Shown: one piece after another, positions 45,811-53,786 of the stretch | Layout of the letters: every line of letters begins with the position of its first letter | Numbering within the stretch: the stretch's first letter is position 1 | Assembly (NCBI GenBank): GCA_963774415.1 | Contig: CAVZEU010000003.1 | Span: 620,001-684,000 of the forward strand | Origin: SZUA-36 sp963774415 | GTDB taxonomy: Bacteria; Pseudomonadota; Gammaproteobacteria; Xanthomonadales; SZUA-36 | Direction: 5' to 3' | Length of the DNA: 64,000 nt | Translations under genes and position numbers: made by a program | Notes under the pieces: generated by a model | Seen by the model: the letters and a program-made list of their open reading frames with translations, nothing else | Databases searched by the model: none | What the model was told of the DNA's origin: nothing

Positions 45811-47709
45811 TTATTGTCCGGTTCGTCCGTTCCATATGCGGTCTTGTTTCTCAAGATCGTTGATATGGCTAATTACCTTGTACATGAGGTTGATTTTCTT
45901 ATCGTCCACTGGATCGATGCGGTATTCGTGCTGTACCTGGATTCCATCGGGGTCGATGAGAAAAACGTGGCCTTCACCGAATGCCAGGCTTTCATTCGTG
46001 GACCGATCGAATATCGATCGCCCGATAAACGGGTTCGTCCGGTTCGGAAGTTGCAGCAAATGGGCAATGGTCGGCGCGAGATCGATACTACTGGCAAAAT
46101 CCGCGTCAAAACTTGGCGGTAGCTTCAATCCGGGGTGATAAATCAACAACGGGATCTTATCGACAAAATAATATTGATAATCGGATTGGTTGCTGACTAA
46201 CTTGACGAAGTCCCTGCCCTGAAAATGGGCATGGTCTGCCGTAAAAACCACGATCGTGTTGGTGTATAAATCAGATCGTTGAAAATACTCCCAGAATTTC
46301 CCAAAGGCATTATCGTAGTTGTGGATGGAATCCAGGATGTAGCTGTCATGGGCCTTGTAAGCTATTCCATCGTCGCCTGCGTCGTAGAAAGCATGGGTTT
46401 CAATATTGTACAGGCCGACAAAGAATGGTGTTTTATCACCGGAACGTTGCAGGTCTTCCAAATGTTGCAGGTGGGCGATAACGGCCCGCAGAAATTGTTG
46501 ATCGCTGAGTGCTGATGAGCGATTCTCGGACTCGCCGTTCAAGTACAATTTCTGTAAATCTTCCTCTCCATAAATGTGCTGGATATTGGATTTGGCCAAT
46601 ACCTCGTCAAGTTTGGTCGTCTCTTTTTCCTGCGAGAACAGGAAATAGGTTCGGTAACCCTCTTCGTTGAGTAAATCAGGAAGGCAATAGTAGGTGGTCC
46701 CGGCATTGATTTCGCCGCCTGCATAAACCGGGAAAATCGAACACAACTGCCCCAACAGGCCGCGGTAGGTTGCAAACGTGTGGTTGTAGTAATTGTCCAC
46801 CCTCATCGCGGACCTGGAGAAATCGGCGATATTGGGGGTCAGCCCTGGGTACTGGTCGTTGTACGGCTGTATGGTTCTGGCCGACAAGCCTTCGCTGAAA
46901 AAGACTATGACATTCAAGCGTGAGTTGGGCGCAATATTCTTGTCCCGGTGGCCGAAGGGCAGCGCGGACTTGTAGATGAAGTCCTTGATCAAGGGGTATT
47001 TGCTCTTGCTGGCGTAGGAGATGCCAAACTCGGCCAGCCTGTGTTGTTCGGCTTGTGTGACGGGCTTATTCTTGAAGTGGGTTTGTTTCAATTGTCCCAA
47101 TGACTTTGCAAACGCTTGAATGGGAGCGGTGTAGTTTCCAAGGTTGACATTGGAATAAAAGAGCGTCGCCCTTGCCGCCGATAAATCGGCGCTGAGCCAG
47201 TAGCCGTCGAACCGCAGCAACGCGCCGAGGGAAAAACATCCGACGACCAGGGTGACCAGTTGAACCTTGCGGGCCCTGTTCCCGAGGAAGAACTCAGCGG
47301 TGAGCACGAAGCTCAACGGGAAAACGACCAGCGCCCCGGCAATAGCGTATTTCGCCGGGCTCATGATCAAGCCGATGTGTTGAGCGTTGTCTATCGCCGT
47401 GGGTGTCAGGAAATCCCCGGTCAAGTAGACCGCGGCGTATTGCAGGCTGCAAACCCATATGAAAAGGCAAAAAAGCCCGTAGCCGATCAGGCGCCAAGCC
47501 AGCCCGCCGTTGACCAGCAATCCGGCGGTTCCCGCGGCGAAAAGAAATTCCGCCAGGACATGATCGGTCGCCGTTAAATGCTGCAACAGGGTCGCTTTCT
47601 CGTGACCACCAAGCTGATAAAAAATCAGCTGGCTGAAAACGATCGAAAGGGCTACCAATGCCAGCAGGATGAACAGGCTTCTGGGCAATGAGCCAGGACC
47701 ACGCATCAT
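45811..47709 (-). CDS. LtaS-like inner-membrane sulfatase-fold enzyme
   Basis: About 632 residues. Four or five N-terminal membrane helices (up to about residue 165) lead to a periplasmic domain of the lipoteichoic-acid synthase/sulfatase superfamily. Likely active-site features: Glu273 in VFFSEGLSA (metal), Thr314 in HTFATYRGLLG (nucleophile position), and the metal pair in FTADHAHFQG. The domain is AT-richer than its surroundings (46141-46200 is about one third G+C by my count). Such enzymes transfer glycerol- or ethanolamine-phosphate, or hydrolyse esters, on envelope glycans; the reaction here is unknown. Two adjacent ATGs (47709, 47706) are possible starts. Neighbour to a tRNA. Confidence 0.78.
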   Translation of the reverse strand: MMRGPGSLPRSLFILLALVALSIVFSQLIFYQLGGHEKATLLQHLTATDHVLAEFLFAAGTAGLLVNGGLAWRLIGYGLFCLFIWVCSLQYAAVYLTGDFLTPTAIDNAQHIGLIMSPAKYAIAGALVVFPLSFVLTAEFFLGNRARKVQLVTLVVGCFSLGALLRFDGYWLSADLSAARATLFYSNVNLGNYTAPIQAFAKSLGQLKQTHFKNKPVTQAEQHRLAEFGISYASKSKYPLIKDFIYKSALPFGHRDKNIAPNSRLNVIVFFSEGLSARTIQPYNDQYPGLTPNIADFSRSAMRVDNYYNHTFATYRGLLGQLCSIFPVYAGGEINAGTTYYCLPDLLNEEGYRTYFLFSQEKETTKLDEVLAKSNIQHIYGEEDLQKLYLNGESENRSSALSDQQFLRAVIAHLQHLEDLQRSGDKTPFFVGLYNIETHAFYDAGDDGIAYKAHDSYILDSIHNYDNAFGKFWEYFQRSDLYTNTIVVFTADHAHFQGRDFVKLVSNQSDYQYYFVDKIPLLIYHPGLKLPPSFDADFASSIDLAPTIAHLLQLPNRTNPFIGRSIFDRSTNESLAFGEGHVFLIDPDGIQVQHEYRIDPVDDKKINLMYKVISHINDLEKQDRIWNGRTGQ

Positions 47710-48066
47710 TATCAGACTGTCTCCGCCGATGGAATGGTTCTTAGTGTGAACGGAGCATCCTCTTGAACATGCCCGCATCAATTCGAGGAGAGTGATTGTG
47801 GGCAGGATGATTTAAAAGGTCAAACTTTCCTGCGCCGCAAGGCATGTCGGCGCCTGTCAGCACCCTCAGCCGTCTTCGTCAGCGTAACGACTACCACGTC
47901 TGCCCGGGTTCAGCGCCACGGCGAGCGCCACCAGCGGAGCCAACGCCGGGTCTGCACACGGTGCAAACAGTTCCTCACGGATTGCAGCGCCGGTCACTGG
48001 CGCCAGCAATGGCAGCCCGGGTCCATCGCGTGCCGGCGCCATTACCGTTGCGGCCGGCCGGCTTAC
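47710..48066. other. 357-bp intergenic region, no gene recognised
   Basis: Lies upstream of the LtaS-like gene and downstream of the sulfotransferase stop. It contains the promoter candidate above. The GC content rises sharply towards the sulfotransferase end. A 107-codon plus-strand frame beginning at 47844 overlaps the sulfotransferase gene and has no recognisable features. Confidence 0.5.
47795..47823 (-). promoter_or_regulatory. Candidate promoter for the LtaS-like gene
   Basis: On the minus strand TTGACC (47823-47818) is followed after 17 bases by CACAAT (47800-47795), four of six -10 matches. It would give an untranslated leader of about 80 bases. Supported only by sequence match and position. 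Confidence 0.4.
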
Positions 48067-50103
48067 TCAGTCGATTGCATAGCGCTGCCGCACTTCGGCA
48101 CCCAGCGCTGCTTTCAAAGGGCCCAGCCAGGGTTCGAAATGGCGCCAGTATTCCAGCCCAGTCTTGAAGATGGGTTGTCGCACCTGCTCCGAGCTGGGGG
48201 TACGGACGCTGCGCTCGGTGCGGTGAAAGTGCAGGCAGCCATGCTCGAAAGGCAGTTCGCAAAAGTCCAGCAGGCGGCGCACCTGGCCTTCCAGGTCGGC
48301 CACGACGTCCTCGTACCGGACCCGCAGAACGAAACCCGGCAGGACCCGGTCCCAGTGGTCCATCAGTTCCACGTACTCGCGGTAGTAGTTGCCGATCGTT
48401 TCGAGGTCGTAGGAAAATTCCTGGCCTTGCCCGAACAGCTGCTTGAAGCCGCTGAAGCAACACGAGAGCGGGTGCCGGCGGGCGTCGATGACCTTCGCGT
48501 TCGGCAGGATCAGCCGGATCAGGCCAACGTGAAAGAAGTTGTTCGGGTTCTTGTCGATAAACCGCTCGGCGCCGCTGCGGTACACCCTCGTGTCGTCGAT
48601 ATATTGCTTGCCGAAGCGGCGGAAATAGTCGTCGTCGAGTTCGCGCAGGATGCGCGGGTAACGGGGCGCTGCCCCCGGTTCCTGTTCGAGCTGGTAGGAA
48701 CCCCTGAGCCGGTGCGCGAGGGCGATGATGTTGGGCAATTCATAGGTGCCTTCCACATCGGAGTGGGAAGCCAGTATCTGTTCCAGCAGCGTGGAACCGG
48801 CTCGCGGCATGCCGACGATGAATATCGGATCCCTGGCCGGGTGCCCGACGCCGGCCTTTTGCTCGAACAATTCGCTGTTGCAGACCTCGATCTGCGCGCT
48901 GGTGCGAACGTTGAGGTGGGTCGGGCGGTGGGCCACGGTTTCGTGTTTAAGGGCATTACCGCGGCGGTAGTACGCAAAGGAGGCCTCCCAGTCCTGCCGG
49001 TCCTCCAGGGCCTTGCCGAGCGCGAAGCAGAGATGGATGCGGTCCTCCCTGCTGATTCCCGGGTCGGCTTCCCGCTCACGCATCTGCCGGATCTCCTCAT
49101 CGGTGAAGCGGTAGGTCTTGGTGTTGGCCAACGACCAGTAGGCGTCGCCGTGATCGGGCTTTAACTGGTAGGCTCGCTGATAGGAACGGATGGCGGCCTC
49201 GACCTCGCCGATCGTCTTCTGCGCGTGCCCGCGCATCACCAGCAGACGGACCTGGCGCGGGCTGGCCTTCAGCACCCGGTCATAGAGCTCGATAGCTTCG
49301 CGGTGCCGGCCGATGCCCGCTTCCGCGTTGGCCATCAGCGACAGGTAGGCCAGGTTGTCGGGGTCGGCTTCGAGCAGCCGCCGGGTTTGTTCGTGGGCCT
49401 TCTTGAAGCGCTGCATTTTCAGCAGCAGGTTGGCGTAATCGTAACGGGCCTGCACATTACCGGGTTCGAATTCGAGGCAGCTGTCGAGCAGGAATTCGGC
49501 GTCGGTCAGCACCCCCAGCTCGTTGCCGATCGCGGCCAGCAGGCGCATGGCCTCGACGTGGTGGGGGTGCTCGCGGAGGTAATGCCGGCACAGGTGTTCC
49601 GCCCGGTAGTAGCGCTTCTCGTGGATCATGCTGCGGACGCCGACCAGCTCTTCCGGCAGGGCCTTGAGTTCCAGGTACTTTTGCCGGGCGGCCTGACCGC
49701 GTTCGATGTTCCCGGCCCGCCGCTGCAGCCGCGCCAGCCGCTCCCAGCTCGCGGGCAGCGCCGGGTTCAGGGCCAAAGCACGCTCGTAGGCGGCGCGCGC
49801 CCGTTCCGGGGCATCCATCGCCAGCAGCGTGTGTCCGCGCTCCTGCCAGGCGCGGCCGTAGTCCGGTGCGAGTTCCTGCAGCCGGTCGAGGGCCTCGAGT
49901 GCGGCCCCGGGCTGGTTCAGGTAGCGGTTCGCCACCGCCAGCGCGTAAAGGGCGTCCCGCTGTTCGCGGGCCGGTTCCTGGCCTGCAAGGGCGTCATCGA
50001 GCAATTTGACGGCGCCGACGAAGTCGGCCCGCCTGATCAGTTCGGTGGCCCGCTCAGCCCGTTCTGCCCAAGCCCTGGCGGAATCTTCTGTGGTCGCGGT
50101 CAC
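48067..50103 (-). CDS. TPR-sulfotransferase fusion protein
   Basis: 678 residues. Residues about 15-390 are tetratricopeptide repeats (eight or more, e.g. ALDRLQELAPDYGRAWQERG). Residues 425-678 form a PAPS-dependent sulfotransferase: the 5'-phosphosulfate loop is IVGMPRAGSTLLEQIL (429-444) and the 3'-phosphate region is DARRHPLSCCFSGF. It should transfer sulfate from PAPS to an unknown acceptor, probably with the TPRs recruiting a partner protein. No signal peptide is visible, so it is cytoplasmic. The GTG start follows the TonB-receptor gene by 75 bases. Such genes often accompany TonB receptors in marine and sphingomonad genomes. Confidence 0.88.
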   Translation of the reverse strand: MTATTEDSARAWAERAERATELIRRADFVGAVKLLDDALAGQEPAREQRDALYALAVANRYLNQPGAALEALDRLQELAPDYGRAWQERGHTLLAMDAPERARAAYERALALNPALPASWERLARLQRRAGNIERGQAARQKYLELKALPEELVGVRSMIHEKRYYRAEHLCRHYLREHPHHVEAMRLLAAIGNELGVLTDAEFLLDSCLEFEPGNVQARYDYANLLLKMQRFKKAHEQTRRLLEADPDNLAYLSLMANAEAGIGRHREAIELYDRVLKASPRQVRLLVMRGHAQKTIGEVEAAIRSYQRAYQLKPDHGDAYWSLANTKTYRFTDEEIRQMREREADPGISREDRIHLCFALGKALEDRQDWEASFAYYRRGNALKHETVAHRPTHLNVRTSAQIEVCNSELFEQKAGVGHPARDPIFIVGMPRAGSTLLEQILASHSDVEGTYELPNIIALAHRLRGSYQLEQEPGAAPRYPRILRELDDDYFRRFGKQYIDDTRVYRSGAERFIDKNPNNFFHVGLIRLILPNAKVIDARRHPLSCCFSGFKQLFGQGQEFSYDLETIGNYYREYVELMDHWDRVLPGFVLRVRYEDVVADLEGQVRRLLDFCELPFEHGCLHFHRTERSVRTPSSEQVRQPIFKTGLEYWRHFEPWLGPLKAALGAEVRQRYAID

Positions 50104-50133
50104 GTTCTGCCCAATCCCAGTTGCGCGGCCAAG

Positions 50134-50164
50134 CCGCGGGACGGCCGAAAAGGCCGTCCCGCGG
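50134..50164 (-). terminator. 13-bp perfect hairpin between receptor and sulfotransferase genes
   Basis: CCGCGGGACGGCC (50134-50146), loop of five bases, GGCCGTCCCGCGG (50152-50164). On the minus transcript it lies 14 bases after the TonB-receptor stop and 30 bases before the sulfotransferase start. No U-tract follows, so it may stabilise the upstream message or cause partial termination, lowering the downstream gene's expression. Confidence 0.65.
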
Positions 50165-50178
50165 TACCGGTGCCGTGC

Positions 50179-53016
50179 TCACTTGTAATCGAAGGAGAAT
50201 CTTACACCAATCGTGCGCGGGCGATTGGTCGCCACGCTCGGCGTGTAGTCGGCCGCATTGATGTTGAGAATCGCGCGCTTGTCGAAGACATTGTCGACGA
50301 AAAGCTCGGCATGCCACTGGTCCTTGTTGACGCCGAAGGCGAGATTGACCAGCGTGTAGGCTTTCTGCACGTAGCGGGCCGCCTTGAAGCGCGTGTCGCC
50401 GTTGGCGTCGACGCCCAGCGTGCTCTTGTCGACCACCGAGGCCAGGTCGTCGCCGGTCAGCGGGGTGCCGCAGAAACCGCCCTCCTCGGCGATCTTCAGA
50501 CCGCTGCCGGTGCCGTAGACCTGGGACGTGACGTCTTCAATCGCATAAGCGTTACAGGTCGAAAGCGCGCGGCTGTCACCCGTGTAGGATACCGCTGCGC
50601 GCACAAAACCGCTGGCGTTGAACGATTCCAAGGGGAAATCGTAGGTGGCGCGCAGGTTGCCGGAGAATTTCGACGTCCACGGCAGTCGGCTGCCCTCGGG
50701 CACCACGACCCCCTCGAGTTGCGGGTTGACCTGCGTGAACTTGTTGTCGACCACGCTGAAGGCGCCGTCGACCGTGAGGTGGTCCGTCGCCAGCCAGGCG
50801 AAATCGGCGTCCATGCCGTTGACTTTGGCGTCGCCGACGTTTTCGAGGAAAACGAGAAACGCCACGTTGGCCGGATCGAACCGGGACATTTGCAGGTCGT
50901 TGATTTTCGACTTGTAGGCCGTGGCGTTCAGACGGAACAGGCCGTTGAAGAACTCGCTCTTGAGTCCGATTTCGTAGTTCTTGAGCGTGTCCGTCTTGGT
51001 TACCGCGGGCACTATGAAGCCCTTGTACACACCGGTCTGGTTGGCCGCCGGCTGCCCTGCGTTGCGGTTCGATGTCTGCGGACGGTAGCCCTCGGAAAAG
51101 GCGCCGAAGATCATCACGTCTTCATTGACGTGCCAACTGAGGGTGCCGCGGTAGATCGTATCGCTCTCGTTGATCACGCCGTCCGAGTTCAGCCCCTTCA
51201 ACGTGAAGGTGCCGGCGGCAATGCTGTCGGCGATGATTTGCGCGTTGGCCGGGCTGAAAAACGTCAGCAGATCGTTGATGTCGCCGGATTCGTTGTAGGC
51301 GCCCAGCGCGCGCAGCCGGTAGGTGACGCGGTTGTCGAACGCCTGGCCGTCGCAGGGGCCTTCGAAGCCCGCGAATTTGCAGCCGAAGGAAGAGCCGGTG
51401 GAGCCGGTAAACTTGTAGTCGAGATCGTAGTAGCGCGCGCCGAAAGTAGCCGTCCACTTGTCGGTGATGTCGAACTCGAGCTCGCCGAAATACGCCTTCT
51501 GGTCCTCCACACGGGTGAAATTGTTGACGAAGGTGGTGTCGGGGCCCCGGCTGTACGGGTTGGTGACGCCCGGCACCGTGCTGACGATGTTGTCGTCGGT
51601 CGGCGGATGATTGGGCGGATCCGTAATCGTGCCCGGCGCGCTGGCCTGGTTGAAGCCGGCCTCGGTGGCGCCGAAGTATTGGAACTGGCCGTCGGAGGTC
51701 GTCTTCTGCCTGTCGAAAAAGACGCCCGCCGTGACCCTGATCCGGTTCGTATCGTCGGTCTCGATCCTGAATTCGTGCGTTTCGCGCTTGTTGTGCGTGT
51801 TGCCCAGGTACTGCTTGGTGGGGTCGAAGCACTCGGTGTAATTGGAATAACCCCCGGTGCACAGGTAATAGGCCTGGTAACCGCCGCCATTGGTGTAACC
51901 GGTGTAGTCCTGCAGGTAGAAAACGTCGCGATCCAGGTAACCGCCGGTATAAAGCGCATTGAGGGCTTCGAAGCGTCCTTTCAGTGTCCAGGTCGTCAGA
52001 CCGAACTCGTCATGGTTGCGGGTCGGCGCGAACCGGTTGACCGATTGCTTGCCGGGCAGGTTAGGGTCGTATTCGAAGGCGCCGTCCGTTTCCAGTGTCT
52101 GGCCGGTGTGCTGCACCAGCAGGTCCAGCCTGTCGTTGATCAGCCAGGAAACGCCCAGCCGCCCGCCGTTGTAAGTGGCGTCGTTATAGTTGTTTTCCAC
52201 CAGGTCGCTGTTGTTGGCGACGTGCATGGTCGCTCGCACACCGTTGCAATTGCCGCCGATCGGGTCGTCGACGCCGGGTTTGCCGGTGCAGATGTGGGCC
52301 GCGGACGAGATCTGGTTGCGGTTCATGACCTCTATGTCGCCGGAGTAGGTGCCGTAAACGTTGTCGATCCAGCCTCCGGCCTTGTCGGTGTAGGCGGTCA
52401 GCCTGACCGCGAGCTGGCGTGTTATGGGAATGTTGGCGTAGCCCTGGACAGCGGTGCTGGGGTCGCCGTCCTTGGTGACCGCGTATTTCATGTCGAAGCC
52501 GGCGGCAAAAGCGTCGTGTTGCGGCTTGTTGGTGATCAGGCGTACGGTGCCGGCCTGGGAGCTCGCTCCGAACAGGGTGCCCTGCGGCCCGGGCAGCACC
52601 TCGATGCGTTCGAGGTCGGCCGCATACACGTCCAGGTTGCGGCCGGCAAAGTAAACCGGTTGTTCATCCACGTAGAGGGCCACGGAGGGCGCGGCGGCTT
52701 GCACCGAGGTCAGCGTCAGCGCGCTTTGCTCGGTCGCGGCGCCCCTAATATAGATCTCGGCCTGGCCCGGGCCGCGGCCGGAATAGGTCACGTTGGGCAG
52801 GTACTGCACGTACTGGTTGAAGTTGTTCACGCCCAGTTTCTTGATGGCGGCGCCGGTCATCGCCTGCACGGAAACCGCGATATCCTGGGTGGACTGTGCG
52901 CGCTTGGTGGCCGTCACGACCACCTCTTCGAGTCGCCGGTCGGCACGCGCGGCGGAACTGGCCACGGTGGCGGCCAGGCTGCAGAGAATGGCCGCCGTCA
53001 GCGGTTTTCTGTTCAA
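50179..53016 (-). CDS. TonB-dependent outer-membrane receptor
   Basis: 945 residues. Signal peptide (about 1-25, ending ARA), TonB box and plug start (EEVVVTATKRAQ), plug motifs (IYIRGAATEQ, LERIEVLPGPQGTLFGASS) and a 22-strand barrel to the C-terminal FSFDYK. It would import a large or scarce nutrient using TonB energy. The ligand is unknown; the plug carries no siderophore-specific signature I can name. The start is TTG 53016 with GAGGAGAG seven bases upstream. It is divergent from the MarR gene and followed by the TPR-sulfotransferase, with which it is probably co-transcribed. Confidence 0.93.
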   Translation of the reverse strand: MNRKPLTAAILCSLAATVASSAARADRRLEEVVVTATKRAQSTQDIAVSVQAMTGAAIKKLGVNNFNQYVQYLPNVTYSGRGPGQAEIYIRGAATEQSALTLTSVQAAAPSVALYVDEQPVYFAGRNLDVYAADLERIEVLPGPQGTLFGASSQAGTVRLITNKPQHDAFAAGFDMKYAVTKDGDPSTAVQGYANIPITRQLAVRLTAYTDKAGGWIDNVYGTYSGDIEVMNRNQISSAAHICTGKPGVDDPIGGNCNGVRATMHVANNSDLVENNYNDATYNGGRLGVSWLINDRLDLLVQHTGQTLETDGAFEYDPNLPGKQSVNRFAPTRNHDEFGLTTWTLKGRFEALNALYTGGYLDRDVFYLQDYTGYTNGGGYQAYYLCTGGYSNYTECFDPTKQYLGNTHNKRETHEFRIETDDTNRIRVTAGVFFDRQKTTSDGQFQYFGATEAGFNQASAPGTITDPPNHPPTDDNIVSTVPGVTNPYSRGPDTTFVNNFTRVEDQKAYFGELEFDITDKWTATFGARYYDLDYKFTGSTGSSFGCKFAGFEGPCDGQAFDNRVTYRLRALGAYNESGDINDLLTFFSPANAQIIADSIAAGTFTLKGLNSDGVINESDTIYRGTLSWHVNEDVMIFGAFSEGYRPQTSNRNAGQPAANQTGVYKGFIVPAVTKTDTLKNYEIGLKSEFFNGLFRLNATAYKSKINDLQMSRFDPANVAFLVFLENVGDAKVNGMDADFAWLATDHLTVDGAFSVVDNKFTQVNPQLEGVVVPEGSRLPWTSKFSGNLRATYDFPLESFNASGFVRAAVSYTGDSRALSTCNAYAIEDVTSQVYGTGSGLKIAEEGGFCGTPLTGDDLASVVDKSTLGVDANGDTRFKAARYVQKAYTLVNLAFGVNKDQWHAELFVDNVFDKRAILNINAADYTPSVATNRPRTIGVRFSFDYK

Positions 53017-53033
53017 TGGTCTCTCCTCAATGC

Positions 53034-53063
53034 GTTATAGCTAAACGGATGTATTGTACACAA
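53034..53063 (-). promoter_or_regulatory. Candidate promoter of the TonB-receptor gene
   Basis: On the minus strand TTGTGT (53063-53058) and TATAAC (53039-53034) are separated by 18 bases. The transcript would start about 10 bases before the start codon's ribosome-binding site. It overlaps the operator-like palindrome. Confidence 0.45.
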
Positions 53064-53064
53064 T
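53053..53064. promoter_or_regulatory. Operator-like inverted repeat ATTGT-AC-ACAAT
   Basis: Perfect 5-bp arms with a 2-bp centre (ATTGTACACAAT) in the 162-base spacer between the receptor gene and the divergent MarR gene. Size and symmetry fit a MarR-type operator. It covers the presumed -35 of the receptor promoter, so a MarR repressor bound here could block it. Confidence 0.5.
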
Positions 53065-53123
53065 GTAAATGGATAAGTCTGCCATTGCTATAAACAAGGC
53101 AACTATCTGAATTGTCATCACTA

Positions 53124-53152
53124 TTGAGTTGGCAAATATGCTTAGTTTAGAA
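53124..53152 (+). promoter_or_regulatory. Weak candidate promoter for the MarR gene
   Basis: TTGAGT (53124-53129), 17 bases, TTAGAA (53147-53152). Match to consensus is modest. It would start transcription near 53159, consistent with translation at 53179 or 53242. Confidence 0.3.
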
Positions 53153-53178
53153 AGCAATTTGCTGGACCGACCGCGTGC

Positions 53179-53751
53179 ATGCCAAAAAGAGAAACGGGCT
53201 CGGAAACAGGTGCCGTCCGGCGCGCCAAGGGTTATGATGGAATGATGAGTTCGAACGAAATCCTGGTTGCGCTGCGGCGCATCATGCGCGCGATTGACTT
53301 GCGCTCGAAGGCGCTCGAGAAACAGGTGGGGTTGACCGTTCCGCAGTTACTGGTCCTGCAGGTGCTGAACGAAGCCGATCGGCTCAACGTCAGCGAGATC
53401 GCCAATGCCGTGAACCTGAGTCAGGGCACCGCCACCAGCATCGTCCAGCGCCTGGTCGCCAAGGGTCTGGTCAGCAAGCAGGGTTCCAGCTCGGACCGGC
53501 GCATGGTGATGGTCGCCCTCACCGCCCGGGGCAAGAGCAAGCTGGCAGCCTCCCCGGAATTGTTCCAGGAAAAATTTACGGAACGCTTCGAACAACTCGA
53601 TTCGTGGGAGCAGAAGATGTTGATTTCAGCGGTGGAACGCATCGCCGCCATCATGAATGCCGAGGACGTGCCCGCCGCGCCCATTCTGCAGGTTGGGGAA
53701 TTTACGGCCCCGGCGGAGCCCACCCTGGAAGCGCTCCCGCCGAAACGATAA
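53179..53751 (+). CDS. MarR-family transcriptional regulator
   Basis: 190 residues from ATG 53179; a second ATG at 53242 has AAGGG upstream and would give about 169 residues, closer to usual MarR length. The winged helix spans about residues 50-135: the LTVPQLLVLQVLNEADRLNV start, NLSQGTATSIVQRLVAKGLV recognition region, and SSDRRMVMVALT wing. The segment SSNEILVALRRIMRAIDLRS is like EctR-type members. A divergent TonB-receptor gene with an operator-like repeat between suggests that it controls the receptor and perhaps itself. Inducer unknown. Confidence 0.85.
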   Translation: MPKRETGSETGAVRRAKGYDGMMSSNEILVALRRIMRAIDLRSKALEKQVGLTVPQLLVLQVLNEADRLNVSEIANAVNLSQGTATSIVQRLVAKGLVSKQGSSSDRRMVMVALTARGKSKLAASPELFQEKFTERFEQLDSWEQKMLISAVERIAAIMNAEDVPAAPILQVGEFTAPAEPTLEALPPKR

Positions 53752-53786
53752 GGGCCGTGATGCCGAGGCCGCGCGGCAGCCGGCCG

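Noticed and set aside
45760..48066. Attachment-site duplicate of the tRNA-Thr 3' end
   Set aside because: I looked for a second copy of the tRNA 3' end in the region after the LtaS-like gene and saw none; no integrase gene is present either, so an integrative element is not claimed.
47844..48167. 107-codon plus-strand frame between the LtaS-like and sulfotransferase genes
   Set aside because: Proline/arginine/alanine-rich, overlaps the sulfotransferase C-terminus, nothing recognisable.
49225..53040. 1271-codon plus-strand open frame opposite the sulfotransferase and TonB receptor
   Set aside because: Very long, but it spans two genes with clear motifs on the minus strand; the translated product is Val/Gly/Asp/Arg-rich and domainless. 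It reflects GC skew at codon position three.
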